Positions 55,025 through 64,000 of a DNA stretch of 64,000 nt are shown here, piece by piece. This DNA comes from Ptychodera flava (lineage: Eukaryota > Hemichordata > Enteropneusta > Ptychoderidae), in the NCBI RefSeq assembly GCF_041260155.1, contig NW_027248291.1:124001-188000 (forward strand), read 5' to 3'. The notes beneath the pieces were generated by a model. It saw only the letters and a program-made list of their open reading frames with translations, searched no databases and was not told where the DNA came from. Each line of letters starts with the position of its first letter. Position 1 is the stretch's first letter. A program made the translations under genes and the position numbers.

Positions 55025-58000
55025 TCAAACGGGCTCCACATAGTTTGAGGGCAGCATACCAGTCTCTCCTGTTCTCTCATTGGTGCCTTGCATCCACCCA
55101 TCGTCAATTTTTTCGCAGTTGATCAGAATATCGGTTTCCAAGAATGTGACTTCGTCATCGTCGGCGGCGGTGTAGTCGTACATGGCGCGGAAACACAAAC
55201 CCTGTCAACATTGCAGAGTAAAGTTTGCATCAAATATTCTGTAACATATTCCCTCAAATACAAAAAAGAAACTTTTCTAAACAGGTGTTCAGAACTTTTC
55301 AAACTGTGTGAACTTTCATTAGTGGTGGCATAGCGAGTAGACTGAAAGATCCGCCCCTATTTACGCTACAGAGCGCCCTCAAGCGACTGCTCTTTCAGTC
55401 TACACAGTAAGAGGAACTGATGCATATTCAAATTCTAGACTGAAATTTTTTAGTTGCATACATCTGCTCAGTCATCTCCAACTACAACTACAGATGTTGA
55501 AGGGGTTGATGGTTTGTGCTCTAACAGGATTAATGTTTGAACCAACCATATTGCACCATAGTTCATTGACAGCATATTGGTGTAAACAGATCACCAAGAC
55601 GGGCTTCGTTGGATGATAACACCCCTTGTTGTCATGCTCCTAGACATTATGATATTTGGAATAAGCCTAAAGCTCATTTTCCATGTTCAAAAAGCCTGTT
55701 GTATCTGTTCTCGAATCTACTCTATTTCTGTGAGCTCACCATGGTAACGTGCACTGTACCTTCAGTTATGCTTAGAACCAGAGGTGACTTTTTCTTTCGG
55801 TGTAATCGAAATTCATGGATGAGAAAAGTTTTCAAACTTTTGAAGTTTTCCAAAGTAAGTCTGTAGCCAGACACTTTGCTTGTTATCCGACTAACATTGA
55901 ACACACTGTTTTTCTCTGCCATTCTACAGTGCATTTCACATCAGTGCCACAACTCAGTGTATGAGACGGACACAATCCACGTACAAAACAGGATTAGCTT
56001 GGGTATCACGGACACATTTCAAAGTAACCGCAACAAATTGATAAATTACAGTAAACCAGCATGGAGCCGCTCTGTCTGGACTGAGAAATGATCAGTTAAT
56101 TACATTTGATTTCAATGTAACTGTTTTTCTGTAAAAACAGCTACATTGTAGATCAAGTGACATCAATTCATTAGGTATCAGTCCAGACAGAGCTGCCCCA
56201 TGCTGGTTTACTGTAATTAATCAATGAGTCGGTGACTTTGAAATGTGTCGTGATACCTAAGCTAGTCATTTGTTTTCGTACATGCAATGTGTCCGTTTCA
56301 TACGCCAAGTTGTGGTACCAATGTGAAATGCACTGTATGTAATATACTCGCATTTTCCTGTGATGTCAAAAGATCATTGTACTGAAGTGCAAATGCTTAC
56401 CCTGGAAGGCCTGGGTGGCTCTGGTTCATACTGCGGCTGGGGAGCTGGTTGGTAGGCCGGCGGTGACCGGGGAGCATGCACCTGCGGCATGGGATAGGTT
56501 GGTTGGTGGGCCCCTGGTGGGCGGTACGGCTGAGGTGTCTCAAAGGACTGTGGTCTATATTGCTGCTGTGGTGGAGGATTGTACGATGGCTGTGACTGTG
56601 GGTGTGGCTGAATTACCGCAGGCTCCTACAACACATAATAAAACACAGTCACTGCCAATGTCAAAATGGTGTTACATCCACAAATGTACCATTAATACAA
56701 AAATATAATTTCTGTAGAATACAGATGACAAGACAAATTCACATGATTCACTCCTCAAGCAGAAAGAAAATCAGTTGTGGTTTTTTGAACAAAGACTGAA
56801 TTATCAATTCAGTTTAAAAACATGGTTAAAGTAACGTTGGCATTCTTGAGGAACTTAGAGAGGGCTAGTAGCAGTAACTTTTGTACGTCAACTGCAAGTT
56901 CATGTTCTACTCCAGGGAGAATGTTGGAAGGTTTAATATTTAACATGTCAACATAGCATCTATATGTCATGTAAAATGCACTGTTACTGTTTAAATTTGA
57001 ATTCTAGTCTGGACCAGAATTCACCCGTCAACAATAACAATGCAGTTTACACACGTACAGGCTGAGTTGACAAGATGAATACTGTGTATTTCAGAGTGCT
57101 TTGGGAGTGGAACAAGAAACTGTAGTTGACATTAAAAACAAAATAGTGGGGAAATCATCAAGAGTTACAGCTACTAGCAATTTAAGGCTAAGATTGGAAT
57201 TCACTGTGGGACAACAAACAATTGGTGATATACACTTGGTGAGCCATATTTTTTTTGTTTATGTTTGAAAAAGGAAACTACCGGAAAGGGATTGAGAGAT
57301 GGACAAAGGCCATTTGACCTGCTGAATAATGGACCTAATCTCTGATAATAAGAATACTTTTAGGAGGAAATAAATAGTTACAACTAACAAACAAACACCA
57401 TTGCTTAGAATCACTGCAACAACACAATACCTATCTATTCCATTACTATGACATCATTCCAACAACAAGACAATACTACAGTTTTACATCAATGTCACAT
57501 GACATAGTATTGACCATTGCATTCCAATGTTCACTAGATCAAACCAATTGACACACAGGGAGGGTAAGGTTGTGAAGAGAGGGGACAGAATAAACTTCAA
57601 GATACTAAAAGTGTTCACTATGAAGTTCAAACAAACAGCACAAAACACAACATATTAACTGCTTGTTACAAATGGAATACGTGTTAGAGTGCAGACCCCG
57701 TTTTACTAGCTATTCAATTTATGTCATATTCCCACACTAAAATGCCAAGTTGCTCATAGCGTTGAAATCAAACTACATATAATTCACTCTTTTGTGTGTT
57801 TTAATCACACTGCCTTCACAGGCAGTTTGATTGGGTTGATTTCCAAATATAATCTCAATCAATCCACTGAGAAGACCATAACTGATAATTTAACCCTCAA
57901 CACACTGCACAATGGTTTATCATATCTTTGCCCTACACAGACAGGTAGCAATATGCTAGATCTATCATCACATCATCTCTGACAAACTAAATTATGTACT

Positions 58001-61000
58001 GATTATCAGAAGCGGTACATTGGAGTAGGGTGCTCTCTATGGAGGGGCGCCCTCTATCGACTTTAGCAAGCACAGCTGATATGCCAACACAATTGTCACA
58101 GTTTCATAGTCTGGAAGTCAGTAGGGATGCTACTGCAGCCCTTGTAAGAGGACAGAGACAGCACAGATTTGGCTGCCTGCAATAATTATTCAGATTCCAA
58201 CAAGAATCCTTGGCACAGTGTCATCAAATCAAGTCTGTGCATCAGCCAGTACCCCTGACCGTACTTACCTGTGTGTCATACTTACCACGTGATACAACAA
58301 TGTTAATAGTCTGCACACTGTTCACCGAGTCTAGTCTAACTTTGCCTGACAACCTTGACAATGGCACCGGTTTACCATCAAAAACCATGACCGTGTTCGC
58401 ACCTACTGACATTTGACACTGAGAGTGGCCTTGGAAAGTTTTGCACAGACAGAACAGCTACACACACAGTCCCTTTAAAATTAACACCATTAATTAAACC
58501 GACGCTGGCGCGGTCTTATTTCCGTTATCACCGACGGCAAAGCCATGCTGGAGAAGAGGCTCATCGGCAAAAAAAATGACAGTGGATGTGGCACAACTTT
58601 GAAACCTTAAAATGCGATTCCCAATTTTATATAATGTTCCAGCAACAATGATAGCGGTTATCAAGCTGTTGATACACCGAGATATTAGCTGATTGAAGTC
58701 ACATCTAAAAGTAATTATTTTAAATAAGGGACAGAGGAATGAATTTTCCATGATAAATTATGTGGATTCCATTTCTCTCCAAAAATATTTGATCATCTTT
58801 TTTCTTTCTCTTTGGGTCAATGAACTCTAACAAACATCAGCCCATGATACTGAAACCAGCAATAAACTTTCTGGCAATTCTGACTGAGAAGCTAAACAGA
58901 AACAGAAATGTGGAACTGACAGAAAATCTCAACCTGAAGTACCCGTCAAATGCATTTGTTGTGTTGACCAGGCTTGACCCTGCAATCAATGCCATGAGTG
59001 ACTTTTGACCTTATAGCACCAAAGGTACATTATAAATAATCTTTTTACTCTGCAGCCATCCAAGTCACTGGATGACCTTCGACCTTCCAGCAACCGAGGC
59101 ACTAGACCTTTCAACCCTCAACCAACCAAGGTACTGGGATCAACATGTACTAATGTCTCCAGTTTGCAATTTGATATAAGAACGTTGCAACATTTTACAA
59201 TCTAGATTTATGGATTTGGTACTGGTATTTGTCACGCCACAAACATGCTTTTAGTAAAATAATGCGGCATAGCATTAGAAGACAATTATGGCAGGTACGA
59301 TACCCAATGCATTCTGGGAAGTCCAACTCTTGCGAATCCAGAGATTACAAACTGCACAACTAATATGAAAGATCTCTTTTAGTGTGATTCATCACACATA
59401 AGTAAAGAGTTTATCACAACTTTTGTCTGAGATGGTCTAAAGTGGAAGAGTCACATTCCCAGAATGCACTGGGGAAATTTGCTGACCAATGACAAACAAC
59501 CTTGCATGGCTAGCAAAGTGTCGTGATGTCTTACTTTGTATGATGGAGGTCTGCCGGATGAAGAGAGTTGAAACTGAAGTGCAGATACGGTTGTCATGGT
59601 GACAGATAGAGAGTGATAAAGGCGATAGAAGAATGGGTAAAAGGACAATGGTAGTGAGAGAGACAGACAGACGGACAGACAGACAGACAGATGGAAAGAC
59701 AGACAGAAAGAAGATGGGAAAGAAAAAATGGTAGAAAGATGAATGAAGGATTCCATCATAATAAATGACAACCTAGATTGAAGAAACAATTTGACAGTGT
59801 TTAATATTGAATTGGAAGCAGTGTTTGACTCATCCTACACAATATAAAACTTATACAACCTAAACTTTTTTCAGGTTGTTCACTGTAAGAATGAATTAAT
59901 TATCACGGAAAACATCACTCCATCAAACTTGCTATTCCCTTCAAAATCACCCCTACATATTTTCACTCATTAGGCAAGTCCACTCCAAGTGCAACCTGGT
60001 ACTTTATTGGGTTAAACCACTTGATATTTGCGAGAGGGGTGTTTTATCTTACCTTGGTTGATGATCTGTAAGAGTCTCCGTCTCCAAGTGGGTTGTAGTT
60101 GTCAATAGAACCAATCTTCTGAGGGGGTCTACTCACTAGGATGATTAAAGATTGATTTGAAGTTAGATATAACTGCTGCCTGGCTGGGACAGCACACAAG
60201 TCACACTACACAATATGATACAATATAATACCATACCATGCCATAAACTGTTTTTTTCTAATGTAATAGGTGAGACAGGTAAGAGGTGTGAAAACCTTGT
60301 TACCATTTCTGCTGTCCTCTGATAGGATTGCTTGAACATACCGAGGGGAAGCATAGGAACATGTCTGGGGAACCCTGGTGACATTTAGCAGGGTACAGGC
60401 GCTAACAACAACACTACCATACCATACCATACTTTATGATATGATATGATAAGATATGATACCATATCATATGATACAAAACAATATGATACACAAGTTG
60501 TATAATATTCATCAGTGTCCATTATTGTTCAAAACACGTAAATTCATGTATCTATCAAACAATGTGATTGAATATTATTGGACAGCGTATGCTGCTAATG
60601 GTCATATACAGTGTATCCTAGATGGTCCTAATGTGTTCTCAATGATAATAATACTACAAGTGGACCCTCTAGGCCAGTCTCCGTTGAAGTGGATTGGGGC
60701 AAGTGTCCAGTTATACCTTCAGTCTTGGCATATACAAGGACATTTCAGTCCCAAATCTAAGTCAATGAACTTTGGAAAAGCTATTCAAAATGACAAATTG
60801 TATCAAAGCAAAACAGGCAGTAATCTCATCTTCTCTCTCTCTCTAAAAAAAGCAAATAGCGTAAGCTTATTTGGCACAGCACTTGCTTTACAGCAAAACA
60901 TTTAACACCACAACAATTTCTCTACAGCTACATCTCTTGATATTGCGTTTTTATTTTGTAAACAGTCATATGTGACCTTGTTTACTCAGTGGCCACGACT

Positions 61001-61063
61001 ACTGACCTGATTCTAAATCTTTGATGGGGTCATACTCTTCTACAGGGTCAGGTGGAGGTCGTA
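55025..61063 (-). CDS. LASP1: LASP/nebulette-like LIM and SH3 protein, 3' part (partial)
   Basis: LASP-family proteins are actin-binding scaffolds: an N-terminal LIM domain, nebulin repeats, a linker and a C-terminal SH3. Minus-strand exons here are 61063-61007, 60135-60053, 56625-56401 and 55201-55025, with GT/AG borders and phases that join cleanly. The first two encode similar linker pieces, [18 protein letters not shown] and [20 protein letters not shown]; the latter resembles GSIFDLDPLEDN of a nebulette/LASP2 linker. The third encodes 75 Pro/Gln/Tyr-rich residues. The last encodes the SH3: [44 protein letters not shown] and stop, very close to LASP1 (remembered YRAVYDYSAADEDEVSF, IDDGWMYGTVERTGDTGML, PANYVEAI). 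The LIM and nebulin exons were not found and should lie beyond 64000. Confidence 0.93.
55339..55404. mobile_element. Mini-hairpin MITE, TAGACTGAAAGA family
   Basis: GTAGACTGAAAGATCCG on the left, GCTCTTTCAGTCTAC on the right, GAGCGCCCTCAAGCG inside. It lies in the last intron of the LASP-like gene, close to the SH3 exon. Confidence 0.75.
55923..56341. mobile_element. Long foldback element in the last LASP intron (about 418 bp)
   Basis: The sequence folds on itself about 56132. TACAGTGCATTTCACAT at the left end is inverted as ATGTGAAATGCACTGTA at the right. Long stretches such as ATGCTGGTTTACTGTAATT pair across, down to TGTTTTTCTGTAAAAACA at the centre. CAGTGC termini and flanking TA suggest a Tc1/mariner-type foldback MITE. 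The two arms differ at scattered positions. Confidence 0.85.
56855..57190. repeat. Diverged relative of the 48965-49310 element
   Basis: CTAGTAGCAGTAACTTTTG on the left and AGTTACAGCTACTAGCAA on the right are inverted. The interior shares GAATTCTAGTCTGGAC and CAACAATAACAATGCAG with 49.1 kb. TTTAA occurs near both ends. Confidence 0.6.
57200..58268. other. LASP-like gene intron sequence
   Basis: AT-rich intron with no exon or clear repeat that I can support. Confidence 0.45.
58269..58412 (-). CDS. Candidate alternative first exon of the LASP-like gene
   Basis: ATG at 58412-58410 opens a 48-residue frame, [20 protein letters not shown] onward to [10 protein letters not shown], ending exactly at CACAG|GTAAGT in phase 0. 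That phase fits the next exon (56625-56401), so a short isoform of about 181 residues with linker plus SH3 but no LIM domain is predicted. An in-frame stop lies about 60 bases upstream. If it were instead an internal exon, its two possible acceptors (CAG or TAG just after the ATG) both give phase 1 entry. It could then replace, but not follow, exon 60135-60053. A second GTAAGTA donor 17 bases upstream would break the frame. I do not recognise the encoded segment. Confidence 0.55.
59030..59150. repeat. Short degenerate tandem repeat
   Basis: GACCTTATAGCACCAAAGGTAC, GACCTTCCAGCAACCGAGGC-like and CAACCAACCAAGGTAC units follow one another. Part could be read as a + strand exon but is better explained as repeat. 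Confidence 0.4.
59650..59712 (+). repeat. (AGAC)n-rich simple repeat
   Basis: Imperfect GACA/GACG tetranucleotide tract followed by purine-rich sequence. Confidence 0.85.
60205..60480. repeat. ATACC / ATATG simple-repeat pair around a dispersed element
   Basis: ATACCATACCATGCC-type repeats at about 60226-60245 and again at 60412-60432, followed by GATATGATATGATAAG. Between them a CCGAGGGGAAGCATAGGAAC...GTACAGGCGCTAAC segment resembles 32862-32930, so a mobile sequence probably sits within the microsatellite. Confidence 0.55.
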
Positions 61064-61979
61064 CTATTGGAGAAAACAAACAGCAACAAACAACATTAGC
61101 GGCCTGCAAAGCGCCAGTCAAATCCAAGTGAGTGGATTTTCTGCGAGTATCAAGACCCTTGGATGAGACAGTGTAACTTGTCATTGCTAACGAGCTGTAC
61201 AGCATGTGATGAAGATATCCAAAGCAGTGGTTCACGACGACATCATCAACACTGATGGCTCCCATTGACAGAATTAAACCACATGACAGAAACAACGACT
61301 GATGAGGTTCACGGCTAATATGAACTCCCTCTTTTGCACTGATTACACTTAAGAACACAGCTCAGAGAAATGCAGGTGCTGTGAGAGCACACAAAAACCA
61401 TGCTGGCTTCTCTGTAAACCGGACATACAAACACGCGACATGGTACATGCAAACGCGATCCACTGTAAAATGAACAATTTGAAATCTGGTGCAAAGTAAG
61501 TGACCTTCTGAACCATGACTTTGGAATAGGCACTTTGTTTCCAAAAGAATGTTGGGTCAGTGTACTAGAAAATAGGGTTGAAAGCGTTCTGTAGTGAGAC
61601 AGAAAATATTTACAATATACATAAACAAAAAAAAAGCTTCAATATTCATGCCTTGATGCAAACCAAAATTAAAGTTACGACATTGAAAGCGGTCTTACTA
61701 CTATACAATACAAAAGAAAGGCATAGAACTGAAACCAAGAAAACAGGTCCAATAACCATTACAACAACATTCTAAACGATTTATGGAGAGTTGTAAAATG
61801 TCAACAAAAAATATCTGCATGCAAGTGTGATCACCAACACCATCTGTTAAGAGTTAATCAGCAAATTATACAAACGATTCATCAATTTAGACCTTAGTAA
61901 ATGACAAACAACCAAAGAACTGTTTGCACCCATTGGTAGAGAACGACTGTTAGTGCTATCACAGGGCTGTCTAACCCCT

Positions 61980-62062
61980 TTCACCTCCAGACAATGCTAT
62001 ATTCCCATTGTGTTCAATAGAATGGTTGCATCCATACATAGGCACGTGGGGGTGAAAGGGTA
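61980..62062. mobile_element. Short CCCTTTCACC...GGTGAAAGGG element
   Basis: CCCCTTTCACCTCC on the left and GGGGGTGAAAGGGT on the right are inverted, separated by about 60 bp including CCCATTGTGTTCAATAGAATGG. The layout is like 43669-43753 but the interior differs. Confidence 0.6.
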
Positions 62063-62743
62063 TAACAATCCTTGGTGATGCAGTTAACACAACTTGAAAA
62101 TCCCGACTTCAATCCAACAAAGATACTCTGAAAGTACCACATCAACATGCTGTGTTTTAGTTCTGAAGAAATTCAAGAATGCTGTCCCACATGGGAAGGT
62201 GGGAATACCAGAAACTTTGCCGATCAGATTGTAACCTCAGAATCAAATGTAACGATAAAAACACGGAAACTGCCATTTTATGGGCAAACAATAATCACTG
62301 CTCAGTAATAATTAGGTTTGACTGATTAATAACAAGTCTTTAAAAGACTGCCATCTGTATAACCATATACATGTAAGGTATGGCCTGGTCACATGGCTGA
62401 CACATGATAGTCAAGTGACAGTCACATGCCATCTGGTTATTTTACATTTGACTCGGTTAGACTGCATGCGTGTTAGCGACAATAGCATGCTTGTAGAGAT
62501 TGAAAAAGTCCTTACCAAGTACCGGTGCGGTTTGCGAGTGACGTACATCAAACGATGTACGCGATATGCATCAGCAAAAATAAAATCAAAGCAAGAGTGA
62601 GAGAGAGAATGGGACAGGGGAAAAAGAGAGAAAGAAGCTCTTTGTTTAGTACGATAAATTTACATTTGAAAATATTATAGGATACAATTTGCCATGTTGA
62701 ATGTACACTGCATTGTGGTACAGAGGTGCTGTTGTTTACTTAA

Positions 62744-62814
62744 CCCTTTGAACCCGGCTCGGAAAAAATGTCCGTATGATGTCATAGGTCACCAGGAGGT
62801 CAGGGTGCAAAGGG
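62744..62814. mobile_element. 71-bp TTAA-flanked mini-element
   Basis: TTAA (62740-62743), CCCTTTGAACCCGG on the left, AGGGTGCAAAGGG on the right, TTAA (62815-62818). The interior holds TCCGTATGATGTCATAGG. Confidence 0.75.
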
Positions 62815-63064
62815 TTAATATATTGTAAAGTCATTTCATGATCAATTCTATGGAGATGTATGACACAGAAATAATTATTCTTTCAAATTGATATTCCCAC
62901 CAGATCATAAACTGACTGGTGGATAATGGTCTGTTTCGCACAGCATGGCCACAATGCACTATATTCTTTACAGCATAAAGAGCAGTGTCATAGAGTCGTA
63001 TAGTAAATGCAAATTTGATCATTTTCGTGACCCCTACTTGACCTCACATCCAGGTATCTATTAA

Positions 63065-63416
63065 GGTAGAACCCACCTCGGGGACAGACATTTGGACTCT
63101 CAAACTTTTACAATTCTCTTCTGATATACCACATGTGGGGGTTCATTTTAAAGCTCTTGGTGAAAGAAAACTTTTCACTGGCTTAGTTTTTTGAAATTCG
63201 AAAATTTTTATTTTTCGCCATAGAGTTAAAACAGGGATGGCGGCCATTTTGAATTTCTAATATCGGTAAATCTTGGGTTATTTGTTTCTCTAGTACCAAA
63301 ATTTGCACGGTGACCCCCTATTTTTATTCTTGATTTTGAAAGAGAATGATTGAAAGATTCCTTGAGGAAAGTTAGAGCAAAAGTTTAAGTCTTTCACTTT
63401 CGAGGTGCATATTACC
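63065..63416 (+). mobile_element. TTAA-flanked GGTAGAACC element (352 bp)
   Basis: TTAA at 63061-63064 and 63417-63420. The left end is GGTAGAACCCACCTCGGGG and the right end GAGGTGCATATTACC; the outermost GGTA/TACC are inverted. It is related to 21972-22320 and partly to about 33130-33210. Confidence 0.75.
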
Positions 63417-64000
63417 TTAAGGTAAACATCTGTCTGTATGATTGAACACTGTGTAACAGAAAGCCATGTGTGCCATGGGCCGGCTGCCCAACACAGCACA
63501 GTAACCTCTTTGATTTTAACAATATTTTGCATCCACTCACGCCGAAAATCATAAATTTTGAAGACCATGCACTATCAACTATACTAAGATTTAAGGTCAG
63601 AGGGGGTCATGAAATTTGACTCGTGGGCAAGTCTTGCACAATAGACAAGATAGACAAGACAGAGAAGAATGTGTATGCTTCAAACAGGCTGTAGATATAG
63701 AAAGAAATGCCTTAACAGATTCTACATCATTTGCAAAGTCTTACGATGTTAGTTGCAATATATCAGGAAAAAGTGACTTCATATTACGTGAAATGCACAT
63801 TCATGATAATTACAGTAAATAATAATATATAAATAATTAAAGGGGCAATAACAGCAACATTTGAAAATGTTTTCTTTGTCTTTGTTCTACAAACAACATT
63901 TTCTTCTTTTTCTTCTCCCTACCATAAGCTGCAATGTAAACAATTAGACATCTACACACAACAAACTGTGTATTATACGCAACATTATTGTTGACAAGTG

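Larger units (their letters stand above)
61064..64000. other. LASP-like gene upstream intron and right edge
   Basis: No LIM or nebulin-repeat exon was found on the minus strand. The stretch holds a short TTAA-like element (61980-62062), a 71-bp TTAA element (62744-62814) and a 352-bp TTAA element (63065-63416). A donor-like CTTAC on the + strand at 62512 has no acceptor in reach. Confidence 0.5.

Noticed and set aside
55088-55333. Plus-strand 81-codon frame ([17 protein letters not shown]...)
   Set aside because: It is antisense to the SH3 exon, whose minus-strand translation matches LASP proteins closely.
59053-59133. Plus-strand exon-like frame ([20 protein letters not shown]) with AG and GT borders
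   Set aside because: It is made of short degenerate repeats containing GACCTT and AGGTAC, lies inside the minus-strand LASP-like gene and has no partner exons.
62512-62640. Possible additional LASP-like exon with a minus-strand GTAAGG donor
   Set aside because: No AG acceptor is in reach, and the frame compatible with the next exon has no family similarity.

Overview
The window is eukaryotic nuclear DNA from an AT-rich, intron-rich invertebrate animal genome. Large introns with GT/AG borders, a vertebrate-like gene set (a sterol C4-methyl oxidase, V-ATPase subunit F, a TMUB protein, a LASP/nebulette-type SH3 protein and a C11orf68-like protein) and many short inverted-repeat elements point to a marine invertebrate, most likely a non-vertebrate deuterostome (hemichordate, echinoderm or amphioxus grade). 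The phylum is inference. There are no bacterial genes, CRISPR arrays or operons.

Layout. 1-12.1 kb is gene-free and holds two hAT-type non-autonomous elements with terminal inverted repeats (434-2120, 4034-5728), several foldback elements and two TAA-flanked elements. 12172-21522 (+) is MSMO1 in seven coding exons; one exon is one base short of the expected reading frame. 23.4-25.4 kb is a cluster of small transposons. 25877-27564 (-) is a two-exon C11orf68/UPF0696 homolog. 30244-34344 (-) is a complete four-exon ATP6V1F with a hAT-type element in intron 2. 35524-42771 (+) is a two-exon TMUB homolog. Its 6-kb intron carries a 4.5-kb array of five TTAA-delimited modules inserted into an older TTAA-flanked MITE. 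43-55 kb has no recognised coding exon but holds MITEs, two compound elements and a minisatellite. 55025-61063 (-) is the 3' half of a LASP/nebulette-like gene (linker exons plus C-terminal SH3), including a candidate alternative first exon at 58269-58412. The LIM and nebulin-repeat exons are not visible and probably lie beyond the right edge.

The genes are unrelated housekeeping functions (sterol synthesis, proton pumping, ER-linked ubiquitin-like protein, actin scaffold) rather than one pathway. The main unusual theme is the density and diversity of TTAA-flanked non-autonomous elements: at least seven sequence families, 68 bp to 4.5 kb, with no transposase gene recognised in the window. The strongest candidate for something undescribed is the modular TTAA-delimited array at 36998-41527. 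All calls come from reading the sequence and from memory of protein families; no database search was made.
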